From the NCBI GenBank assembly GCA_947561585.1, contig CANNZV010002575.1, forward strand, positions 28,531 through 92,530: a stretch of 64,000 nt of DNA. The letters are read 5' to 3'. Numbering within the stretch: the first letter of the stretch is position 1; every line of letters begins with the position of its first letter. Position numbers and translations under genes: made by a program. This document shows positions 11,101-22,900 of this stretch, one piece after another. The notes under the pieces were generated by a model. The model saw nothing but the letters and a program-made list of their open reading frames with translations. It had not been told where the DNA came from and made no database searches. The stretch is from Caprella mutica (taxonomy: Eukaryota; Arthropoda; Malacostraca; Amphipoda; Caprellidae).

Positions 11101-14100
11101 ACTGTCGGAGTAATGAGACGTCAGACTATTGGAGAGTCGGACCAGTGGGGCGTCGGAGTAATGAGATATCGGTGTTATTGGGCTGTCAGACTGAGTAGAC
11201 GTCGGATTAATGACATGTCGGAGTAATGAGACGGCATACTGATGACACGTCGGAGTAATGAGGCGTTGGATTAATGAGACGTTGGAGTAATGAGGCGTCG
11301 GACTAATGAGACGTTGGAGTAATGGGGCGTCGGACTAAGGACACGTCTGAGTAATGGGGCCTCGGACTAAGGACACGTCGGAGTATTGGGTCTTCGGATT
11401 AATGACACGTCGGAGCATTGAGACATCGGAGTAATGGGGCGTCGGACTGAGTAGATGTCGGACTAATGACACGTCGGAGTAATGAGACGTCAGACTATTG
11501 GAGAGTCGGACCAGTGGGGCGTCGGAGTAATGAGATATCGGTGTTATTGGGCTGTCAGACTGAGTAGACGTCGGATTAATGACATGTCGGAGTAATGAGA
11601 CGGCATACTAATGACACGTCGAAGTAATGGTGCGTCGGACTAAGGACACGTCTGAGTAATGGGGCCTCGGACTAAGGACACGTCGGAGTATTGGGTCTTC
11701 GGATTAATGACACGTCGGAGCATTGAGACATCGGAGTAATGGGGCGTCGGACTGAGTAGATGTCGGACTAATGACACGTCGGAGTAATGAGACGTCGGAC
11801 TAATGGAGAGTCGGACCAGTGGGCCGTCGTAGTGATGAGACAACGGTGTAACAAGGCGTCGGACTGAGTAGACGTCGGATTTTTGACATGTCGGAGTAAT
11901 GGGACGGCAGACTAATGTTACGTCGGAGTAATGGGGCGTCGGACTTATTACACGTCAGAGTAATGGGTCGTCGGATTAATGACACGTCGGAGTAAGGAGA
12001 CATCGGAATAATGGGGCGTTGGACTGAGTAGATGTCGGACTAATGACACGTCGGAGTGATGGGGCACCGGACTGATGACATGTCGGAGTAATGAGGCGTT
12101 GGATTAATGAGACGTTGGAGTAATGAGGCGTCGGACTAATGAGACGTTGGAGTAATGAGGCGTCGGACTAATGACACGTCGGAGTAATGAGGCGTCGGAC
12201 TAATGACACGTCGGAGTAATGAGGCGTTGGATTAATGAGACGTTGGAGTAATGAGGCGTCGGACTAATGACACGTCGGAGTAATGGGGCAGCGGACTGAT
12301 GACACGTCGGAGTAATGAGGCGTTGGAATAATGAGATGTTGGAGTAATGAGGCGTCGGACTAATGAGACGTTGGAGTAATGAGGCGTCGGACTAATGAGA
12401 CGTTGGAGTAATGGGTCTTCGGATTAATGACACGTCGGAGAATTGAGACATCGGAGTAATGGGGCGTCGGACTGAGTAGATGTCGGACTAATGACACGTC
12501 GGAGTAATGAGACGTTGGACTAATGGAGAGTCGGACCAGTGGAACGTCGTAGTAATGAGACAACGGTGTAACAAGGCGTCGGACTGAGTAGACGTCGGAT
12601 TTTTGACATGTCGGAGTAATGGGACGGCAGACTAATGTTACGTCGGAGAAATTGGGCGTCGGACTTATTACACGTCAGAGTAATGGGTCGTCGGAGTAAT
12701 GGGGCGTCGGACTTATTACACGTCAGAGTAATGGGTCGTCGGATTAATGACACGTCGGAGTAAGGAGACATCGGAATAATGGGGCGTTGGACTGAGTAGA
12801 TGTCGGACTAATGACACGTCGGAGTTATCGGGCGTCGGACTAATGACACGTCGGAGTAATGGGGCGTCGTACTAATGACACGTCGGAGTAATGGGGCATC
12901 GGACTAATGACACGTCGGAGTAATGGGGTACCGGACTGATGACACGTCGGAGTAATGAGGCGTTGGATTAATGAGACGTTGGAGTAATGAGGCGTCGGAC
13001 TAATGAGACGTTGGAGTAATGAGGCGTCGGACTAATGACACGTCGGAGTAATGGGGCAGCGGACTGATGACACGTCGGAGTAATGAGGCGTTGGAATAAT
13101 GAGACGTTGGAGTAATGAGGCGTCGGACTAATGAGACGTTGGAGTAATGAGGCGTCGGACTAATGAGACGTTGGAGTAATGGGTCTTCGGATTAATGACA
13201 CGTCGGAGCATTGAGACATCGGAGTAATGGGGCGTTGGACTGAGTAGATGTCGGACTAATGACACGTCGGAGTAATGAGACGTCGGACTAATGGAGAGTC
13301 GGACCAGTGGTCCGTCGTAGTAATGAGACAACGGTGTAACAATGCGTCGGACTGAGTAGACGTCGGATTTTGACATGTCGGAGTAATGGGACGGCAGACT
13401 AATGTTACGTCGGAGTAATGGGGCGTCGGACCTATTACACGTCAGAGTAATGGGTCGTCGGATTAATGACACGTCGGAGTAAGGAGACATCGGAATAATG
13501 GGGCGTTGGACTGAGTAGATGTCGGACTAATGACACGTCGGAGTTATTGGGCGTCGGACTAATGACACGTCAGAGTAATGGGACGTCGTACTAATGACAC
13601 GTCGGAGTAATGGGGCATCGGACTAATGACACGTCGGAGTAATGGGGCATCGGACTAATGACACGTCGGAGTAATGGGGCACCGGACTGATGACACGTCG
13701 GAGTAATGAGGCGTTGGATTAATGAGACGTTGGAGTAATGAGGCGTCGGACTAATGAGACGTTGGAGTAATGAGGCGTCGGACTAATGACACGTCGGAGT
13801 AATGGGGCAGCGGACTGATGACACGTCGGAGTAATGAGGCGTTGGATTAATGATACGTTGGAGTAATGAGGCGTCGGACTAATGACACGTCGGAGTAATG
13901 GGGCAGCGGACTGATGACACGTCGGAGTAATGGGTCTTCGGATTAATGACACGTCGGAGCATTGAGACATCGGAGTAATGGGGCGTCGGACTGAGTAGAT
14001 GTCGGACTAATGACACGTCGAGTAATGAGACGTCGGACTAATGGAGAGTCGGACCAGTGGACCGTCGTAGTAATGAGACAACGGTGTAACAAGGCGTCGG

Positions 14101-14981
14101 ACTGAGTAGACGTCGGATTTTTGACATGTCGGAGTAATGGGACGGCAGACTAATGTTACGTCGGAGTAATGGGGCGTCGGACTTATTACACGTCAGAGTA
14201 ATGGGTCGTCGGATTAATGACACGTCGGAGTAAGGAGATATCGGAATAATGGGGCGTTGGACTGAGTAGATGTCGGACTAATGACACGTCGGAGTTATTG
14301 GGCGTTGGACTAATGACACGTCGGAGTAATGGGGCGTCGTACTAATGACACGTCGGAGTAATGGGGCATCGGACTAATGACACGTCGGAGTAATGGGGCA
14401 TCGGACTAATGACACGTCGGAGTAATGGGGCATCGGACTAATGAGACGTTGGAGTAATGAGGCGTCGGACTAATGAGACTTTGGAGTAATGAGGCGTCGG
14501 ACTAATGACACGTCGGAGTAATGGGGCATCGGACTGATGACACGTCGGAGTAATGAGGCGTTGGATTAATGAGACGTTGGAGTAATGAGGCGTCGCACAA
14601 ATGACACGTCGGAGTAATGGGGCATCGGACTAATGACACGTCGGAGTAATGGGGCATCGGACTAATGACACGTCGGAGTAATGGGGCACCGGACTGATGA
14701 CACGTCGGAGTAATGAGGCGTTGGATTAATGAGACGTTGGAGTAATGAGGCGTCGGACTAATGAGACGTTGGAGTAATGAGGCGTCGGACTAATGACACG
14801 TCGGAGTAATGGGGCAGCGGACTGATGACACGTCGGAGTAATGGGGCATCGGACTAATGAGACGTTGGAGTAATGAGGCGTCGGACTAATGAGACGTTGG
14901 AGTAATGAGGCGTTGGATTAATGAGACGTCGGAGTAATGGGGCAGCGGACTGATGACACGTCGGACTAATGACACGTCTCC
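11101..14981. repeat. 16-bp CpG-rich satellite with higher-order units, about 240 copies
   Basis: Basic units are cgtcggagtaatgggg and cgtcggactaatgaca, alternating. Each carries about two CpG, in striking contrast to the AT-rich surroundings. A marker block with caacggtgta recurs at 11841, 12561, 13329 and 14079, giving higher-order spacings of 720, 768 and 750 bp, which are close to multiples of 16. An older marker (ggtgttattg) recurs at 11171 and 11540. Protein-like frames here are artefacts of the repeat. Confidence 0.93.
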
Positions 14982-14999
14982 AGTCGGAACAATTCTGAA

Positions 15000-16365
15000 C
15001 ATGTCTTCAAATCTCACTAAATTTTATCTAAAAGTTATAAATATCATATTTATTCACCCAAATTTACCACATAATTCCTGGACATTGACCAATGTTCCCA
15101 CTGAAGTCCAGGTAATTTGTTTAATAAATTATTATTATACTAGATGGTTTGAGTTATAAATGACCTTGACCTTTGACCGGATCGCTCCCAAAATTTTACC
15201 AGATACTTTCTGGACATTGATTAATCTTTTCATTGAAATCCAGCAAAAGTGGTTCAATGTTCAAATATAATTAGATTCGAAATGTACTCGTATAGAGCGC
15301 ATAAATGACCTTGACATTGACCTTTTACCCGTTCGCTCCCAAAATCTAATCAAATGGTTCCTGTGCAATGATATATCGTGCTACCAAATTTCAGGCAATT
15401 TGGTTAAATGTTTTTTTGAGTTTTTAATGATTTTGACCTTGAACTTTGACCAAATCGCTCCCATAATTTTACAAGATACTTCCTGGACATTAATCAATCT
15501 TCCCACTTAATTCCAGGCAATTTAGTTTAATACTTTAATACTATACCATATGGTTTGAGTTATAAATGACCTTGACCTTGACCTTTGACATGATCGATCC
15601 CAAAATTTTACCAGATGATTGGTGGACATGGACTAATTGGTATACCAAATTACAGGCAATTGTTTAAATAGTTTTTGTATGACCTTGGCCTTTGACCGGA
15701 TCGATTTCAAAATTTCACCAGATGATTCACGGAGAGTGACCAATCGTAATACCAAATTAGAGGCAATTCGATAAATAGTTTTTGAGTTATAAACGATGTT
15801 GACCTTGACCTTCTACCGTATCGCTCCCATAATTTTACAAGATACCTCCTGTACATTGACCAATCTTCTCACTAACTTCCAGCAATATTATATCATATGG
15901 TTTGAATTGTAAATGACCTTGACCTTGACCGAATATATGTCAAAATTTTACTAGATGATTCCTTGAGAATGACTAATCGCTTTAAAAAATTACTGGCAAT
16001 TTGGTTTAATAGTTTTAGAGTTATAAATAATTTTGACCTTGACCTTTTGACCGGATCGTTCCCAAAATTTTACCAGATACTTCTTGGACATTGAGCACTC
16101 TTCCCACCTAATTCCAGGAAATTTAGTTCAATACTTCAATATTATACCATATGGTTCGGGTTATAAGTGACCTTGACCTTTGACCGGATTGATCCCAAAA
16201 TTTTACCAGATGATTCCTGGACATTGACCAATCGTTATAGTAAATAACAGGCAATTTGGTAGTCTACTTTTTGAGTTATGCGAATTGCCAATAACTAGCT
16301 AACTGAATAAATAAATAAATGCCGCCTAAAATATGACCTTCCGCAATCTGCAAAGGTAATAAAGA
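15000..16365. repeat. Degenerate 115-146 bp repeat with nuclear-receptor-like motifs
   Basis: Nine or so diverged units each carry a tgaccttgacctttgacc-like block, then ggatcgctcccaaaatttta, ccagat, ctggacattgaccaat and a caggcaatttggt block. The series ends with aataaataaataaatg and a hairpin (accttccgcaatctgcaaaggt, 16337-16358). A shorter copy with the same end lies at 37925-38362, so this is a dispersed element with internal tandem structure and not a local satellite. Confidence 0.75.
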
Positions 16366-16745
16366 TATCTCACAAGCATTTGAACATCTCTTTATGTGGT
16401 CTGAATAATCCATAAAGTCTTTTGAACGTGTCATATATATGAGCGTCAAGATACTGAGTGTCAAATTGGTGAGCCTTGAAGTCAGACTCAAAAAATTGAC
16501 ATGTCAAGAAAATGAGCTCACAATTTTGACAGGTCAGAAAAATGAGCTAAATTTTATTATTTTTCCAAATCATGTATAAGACTAATTTTATTTTTTACGG
16601 TGCCCAGGTACTATAAAGCTCACAGCATAAATATTTTGGACAGATCGCACTTCATATATAGAAGTTAGGGGTCATGTCAATTTTGTGAGTGTGACATTAA
16701 GCAGGAAAGCTTTATTATGTATGCTTATACTGGTAATTTAGGGCT
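16366..16745. other. Upstream flank of annexin, nothing clear
   Basis: It contains a diverged pair of caaaaaattgacatgtcaag / cacaattttgacaggtcag stretches with a gaaaatgagct follow-on near 16485-16550. No promoter motif or exon was recognised. Confidence 0.35.
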
Positions 16746-16768
16746 NNNNNNNNNNNNNNNNNNNNNNN
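16746..16768. other. Assembly gap (23 N)
   Basis: A run of 23 unknown bases about 180 bp upstream of the annexin start codon. Promoter or 5' untranslated sequence may be missing here. Confidence 1.
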
Positions 16769-16950
16769 TGCCTTATAGTTAATAGTTTTAACCTTGGCTG
16801 TGATATGTTTTTCACATCACCATGGAGAGAGAAGGTGTACGTACGTCTACTGAGTATTGTAACAATCTCAGGTTTCCATAGCGTTCAGATTGTTAATAAA
16901 CTGTGACTGTTTGTGCTTTACAGAGGTATTTATCTATAAACAACGCAACC

Positions 16951-19900
16951 ATGGCCGACGAAGAATTTAAGGTATGTATATTGTTTAATAGGCATCTGCG
17001 ATGATATAAACTATAACATGAAATGATACAACATAAATATAAGATCGGTCAGCAGAACATAGTTAATTACATTCAATTTTTTAGGTAAAACATAAAACTT
17101 AGAAATTTAGGGCACCGAAAATAAATAGACAATATATTCTTTCTTCAATGAGTAAAATAACTATACAATCAATTAACACTTATTTTTATGCAAACTTAGA
17201 TAAATTAAAAATAATCTTTAAAAATACACACTAAAAAATTTAAATAGCTAAAACAATTTAGTGACGATTATTCAAGTTCAATTATAAAAATAAGTGCGTA
17301 ATGAATGAAAATAAATTGAACATTTACTGATGAAATTTTTATGAAGTATGAAAATAATAATAGATAAGTAATAAAAAAGAATAATGAATTAAAAATTGTC
17401 TTTTTATGAAAGAAGTTTGTCCTTCAAAACAAACAGCTTTAAGATTCCTATATCGATGAGTGGTCTGCTTTCATCATATATTTAAAATATAACCATCAAA
17501 ACTTCACATTATTCACACTACGAAGTTGTATCAACAATGTGTATTGTATTACCTTTGTCTGTCCTTCATTTAATATGACACTAATGCTATGTAGTATTTA
17601 CACCTAGTAAAAGAGAAGGTAAAGACACGAATGAGAAGATCCATTTAAATATTCATTTCTTAGATTTTCATCTTCAATATATCTCGAAATGTTTTCTATT
17701 ATTAATTAGCTACATTAATTTTCCCTTTGGAGTAAATGATAAAAATCTACGGTTTTTGATACTAATATTTAAGTTACTTTCTGAAAATCAAAATATAAAA
17801 TAATTAAAATATAATATAATAAAATTGAGAGATTCACTGATCTCCTTAACAATTAGCTTTTAACGAAAATAATATTATATATCAAAATAATATTAATAAA
17901 TAAAAAAATCAGTCAATAAAGTACACAGTGAAGGGTTAAAACAACCACAAATTACTATAAACAAAATACAAAGGGTTAATGTATTGACTATAGAGCAAGC
18001 CACTCAGCTTATAAGTCTTAGATCAATAGTATGCTATCTGTCTTTAGATCTTTCTACCCTCACTATGACTACGCATTTCTAAACAAAATACCCTAGCGAT
18101 ACTACAAGGTACTTACTTACTTGCTATCGTATAATATGAAGAATGATTAAAATATTAAAGACTAGTAAGGTTATTTGGGAATGAAAAGTGATGAAATGAA
18201 ACTTATTTAAAAATAATCAAATGAATTATATTTAACAATGATAAAATAAATTATTTTTAACATTAATGATACAAATTATTTTTTTAATTAATAAAAGGAA
18301 TCAATTTGTAACAAATATATGTATATGATTTTATTTTAATATGATATTTGAGTAAATATTTTAAATATGAGTTAATTTCAATAAAATAAATAATATTCAA
18401 CATGAATGAAATAATCAGGTCGACATTGTTAATCAATTAATCAAGTAGATGAATTAGTTTGGCTTGAAATCACGCGACATTTGCCGAAATTGAACTAAAA
18501 AATGTATTCTCAATAATACCTAAACACGAACGAACTTTTTTCTCATCCATTTAACTAATTACGTACATGTGAAATTTAAGATATATGGGGTAAGTTACGG
18601 GTTATCGAACAGTTCCATATCTTTGATAATATTGGAAAGAAATATACAATAATTATTATTTAAATTTATTGAATAATATCCATGGTACTTACAGATACCA
18701 ATTAAAATAACAATTATTACATATGTTTTTATTATATGATCGATGTAGAAGTGTCCGACAACTCGTAACTGACCCTATATGTATATAATTTAACGGTAAA
18801 AATATATATAATATTTTGATATATTTTTATATATGAAAGCTCAATAATAACTTAAAATATGCATTTTTGGATTTACGACGACAGGGATGGTAAATATTTG
18901 AAATCTATTTTTAACGCCCATGTGAAAGATCCTATATTAATGATTTTCAAACTTTCAATATTTGAATAATGTATTCATATTATTAAAATAGAAAAGTAGC
19001 CGTAATTATATCTTGTATCGAGGATTCTAAACAAAATTAAAGAAGAAAACAGATAAATATTAACAATCAAAACTATATAAATTAGTCACACATGATAGGC
19101 GGAAATTTCTTTATTTCGAATAACGTTAACGAAATGTATTTAATATCATTGTCCTAACTACCTTTCTATTGAATGAATTAACTTTTTTTATCCAATGAAA
19201 TGAATAAGAAGGTGGAGCAGCAATGTCACTTATGAGTAATGAATAGTAATTTTTTATTCGTTCAAACGATAATAATTCATTAAATTATAAAAATAAATGA
19301 GAAAAAATGGTCCTTTCCCAGGCAAGAAGGATGTATTCCTGGTATATTAAGGAAATATCCCAGTATTAAATCCTTCTTACGTACCTGCGTTCATTATATC
19401 CAAATTGAAATCTCCAATTCGAGAGACAAATAGGAGATAATTACGATTTCTATTTATTTATTTAACAGTTGTCTCGGTAATAATCACAAGTAAATTAGAC
19501 TTTAAAAACTCTATATTTTAATGGAAATAATTTGTAAAAGGATGCTATATGTTATAATAAATAAATAATGATAATCTACCTCTGCCTACCAACAAGTTTA
19601 TTCCTGAAAATAGAGATGTTTAGTATAAAGTGTTTATGTCACAGTAATAAAATAGTTAACTTGTAATTAGGACTTAATTGAAATAATCGCAAATAGGTAA
19701 AATAAAGTTGATATCTCTTTTTTTTTCAGGGTACAATTAAGGACAAGGAGAATTTTGACGCGGAGTTCGCCGCTAAGAGGTTCAAGATCGCAATGAAGGG
19801 ACTAGGCACAGACGAGCAGATGATAATAAATATGCTGACTCAGCACAGTTCTATTCAGAGGCAGGAGATTGAGGAGAAGTATAAGGCGATGTATGGAAGA

Positions 19901-22900
19901 GTGAGTCAAGAACAACATTATAATTACAGTTTAATTATAAGCAATAATATGAAGCAGTTTTCTATGTTTAAAATGATATGCGTTAAGATTGGCACCATAG
20001 TTTAAATCATAGAAAACAATCTAGTGCACTCGAGATAGGAAGTGACTCTGAGTTATGAAGAAACCAATACTTCATAACTGGGTTGTTACATTATGCTTTT
20101 AAATCATTGATCTTAAGATTATCATAGACTAAATGGCATCCAATACTATATACCGCTGGTGTAGAACCATTCAATAAAGTTTAAATCTCTCGGTCTAAAA
20201 TATTTTCCGGGATCTATGATATTAGAGGCATATTGTCACAATACTAATAATCACCTTCCTAGGTAACAATGTTACCCAAGAAACTTTACTATCTGAGTTT
20301 AACCTTTTTCACCTTTCAACCATAGATAACTCAATTGAGTTTCTTATGCCTGTCATCAAATATTATTTTCTGTTAAAAATGGTATTTTTTATATACACTA
20401 GCGGACAAAAATGTGGGACAATTCAGTTTAATGATATAAAATTTCAGCTTAATACGTAGGATAGAAAAAAACATATGGTGGAGTTAATTTTATTCTCAAA
20501 ATCACTGTGCCAAAAGTGTGGGACAATGTGAACAAAAATGTAAATAACTTCATATAGAGAAAAAAATTTCAGATTAACATTAATATTTAGTGAAAAGGCA
20601 TTTGTTATCGATGACTGCAGCACACCTTCTACCACAAGATTGAATGAAACGGCGACAATCATCTCGTGACACTTTCGCCCACTCTTCTTTGAGTTTGAGC
20701 CAAAGATCTTCAGTGTTGTTGGGATTCCTGGCACTCACATTCTTCCCCAAAGTGGACCACAGGTTTTCTATTGGATTTAGGTCCGGACTTTGCGGGGGCC
20801 AATCCATTACAGCCACATTTTGCTCCCGAAGAAACTCCATCACGTGTTTAGCTTTGTGGCAGGGGGCATTATCCTGCACGAAAATGGGCGATTCGCAGGC
20901 AGAACGTCTAAGTATTGGGATGACATGATCTCGTAACAAGTTCTTGTAGATGGTTCCATTAACTCTGGTGTTTAGACGGACGAGATCAGTCGTCCCTTCC
21001 CATGAAATCATGCCGAACACCATTACGCTGCCCCCACCAAACTTGACTGTTTTCTTGGTGCATTTTTTATCGAATCCTTCGTGACAAAATCTTCTTACAT
21101 ATTTTTTCCCGTCAGATCCAAATAGATTGAACTTACTTTCATCGGAAAAAAATATATTTTGCCACTGATGGTCGGTCCAGATTACATGATCTTTGGCGAA
21201 GCTCAATCGAACTTTCTTGTTTTTGAGGCTAATCAAAGGCTTCTTCGCGGGTGACCTTGCAAAGAGGCCATTTTCGCCGAGGCATCTAGACATGGTTCTA
21301 CTAGAAACATTGACATCGTAGGAGGTACTCATTTCACGAGAAATACCTGCTGCCGTCTGAAACCTATCCTTCAGTGCCATTTTCCTCATGATCCTATCGT
21401 CTCTAGGAGTGGTGTTTCGCGGTCTACCCTTCTTCGGTGGTGAAACTTTCCCAGTCTCATTGTAGTCCTTTATTATTCTTCCCACAACACTTTTGGACAA
21501 CTGCAAGTCCTCGGCTACCTTCCGGACTGAATTTTTATCTTCATAAAGTTGTACAATTCTTCTTTTCATGGAGGCGGTCATTTTTGGTGCCATTGCTATG
21601 ATGTAACCGGCTAAAATGTAAACAAAGTGGTGCAATCGACTTATTCTTCATTGCCATAGTGAGAAATGTGGATAAACTGACTTTAAACTGCCTTTAAATA
21701 GTATTTTTCTAACATTGTCCCACACTTTTGGCACTGTGATTTTGAGAAAAAATTTGACTCCACCATAAGTTTTTTTCTATCCCACGTATTAAGCTGAAAT
21801 TTTATATCATTATTAACACTATAAGTGGCTACATTGAGTGTAAAAATTATTTAAATCCATTGGAAAATATTGCAGAAATGTTAGAAAAACTGAATTGTCC
21901 CACATTTTTGTCCGCTAGTGTAGTACAAAACAAATTTTTATTTGTTATTTTCGTAGCTCGGATAATTTTAAAATGGTGTCAAAGTTAACTACTTGTAATT
22001 AAAATTAAAATCTATACTACCTATAAGGACGGAATCACACTTGCGTTTTTTTTTTATCGCTGAAGGAAAAATCACAGTAAAGGCTGCTTCACACATCACC
22101 GATATCCGTCCGGGACGTCACCGGTCAGTGATTTTTTTTATCACTGCGAGGAGCCGGTACTACTGTGTGAATATGTCCATTGAAATTAATGTAACGATAT
22201 TTTTTTTTCATTGACACCGAATCACTGAGAGGAGAGTGACGGAGGACCGGTGACGTGCCGGACAGATATCGGTGATGTGTGAAGCAGCCTTAAATTTGTA
22301 AACACATTTTAAGAAGAGCTTTTTTTTCCACAGTGTTAAAAATCTCAAGTGTGTAGCGAGGGCTAATAAAGTCGCGACCGTCCGTTCAGACTATTATTAA
22401 AAATACTCATATTAAAAAAATAAAAATATTAGTATTCTTTATTATTGCGAGATTTTTCTACTGATTTTATGGAAGTATCATGGCTACGGGTTACACTAAA
22501 TACTACTTGCCTAGGATATTCCCTCAATATCCCAGGAATAAATCCTTCTTGCCAGCGGATATTCCCTTAATATCCCAGGAATGAATCCTTCTTGCCTGGG
22601 TAAATTTACAGTAGTAAACTTTTCCCCTTTTTCAGAACCTGGTGGAGGATCTGAAGGACGAGTTGGGGGGACACTTTGAAGATGCAGTGGTGGCAATGCT
22701 CACTTCCCCCTACGACCTGATGGTGGAGGCTTTGAACAGCGCCCTCAAGGTGTGTAGACACTAACCACTGGGGGAATGAACAACGAGTCTGACTTGACGT
22801 ATGGGAAAAAGATGACGCCACTCAAGTAAAGAGAGAACCGTTCCAACTTTGCCTAACAGCCGAATACTCCTATGTTATTCGTACGGGGATAAAAATTAGG

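Larger units (their letters stand above)
16972..19729 (+). other. Annexin intron 1
   Basis: It runs from gtatgt to ttttttttcag. It is AT-rich and mostly featureless. It contains a weak foldback (about 18585-18780) and a single 42-bp-type palindromic repeat (about 19317-19385). No open frame of note. Confidence 0.7.

Noticed and set aside
8291..14981. CRISPR-like appearance of regular repeats
   Set aside because: There are no unique spacers between repeats; units follow one another directly, and the context is eukaryotic.
20644..20928. A 94-codon + frame inside the Tc1-like element
   Set aside because: It is the antisense shadow of the transposase gene.
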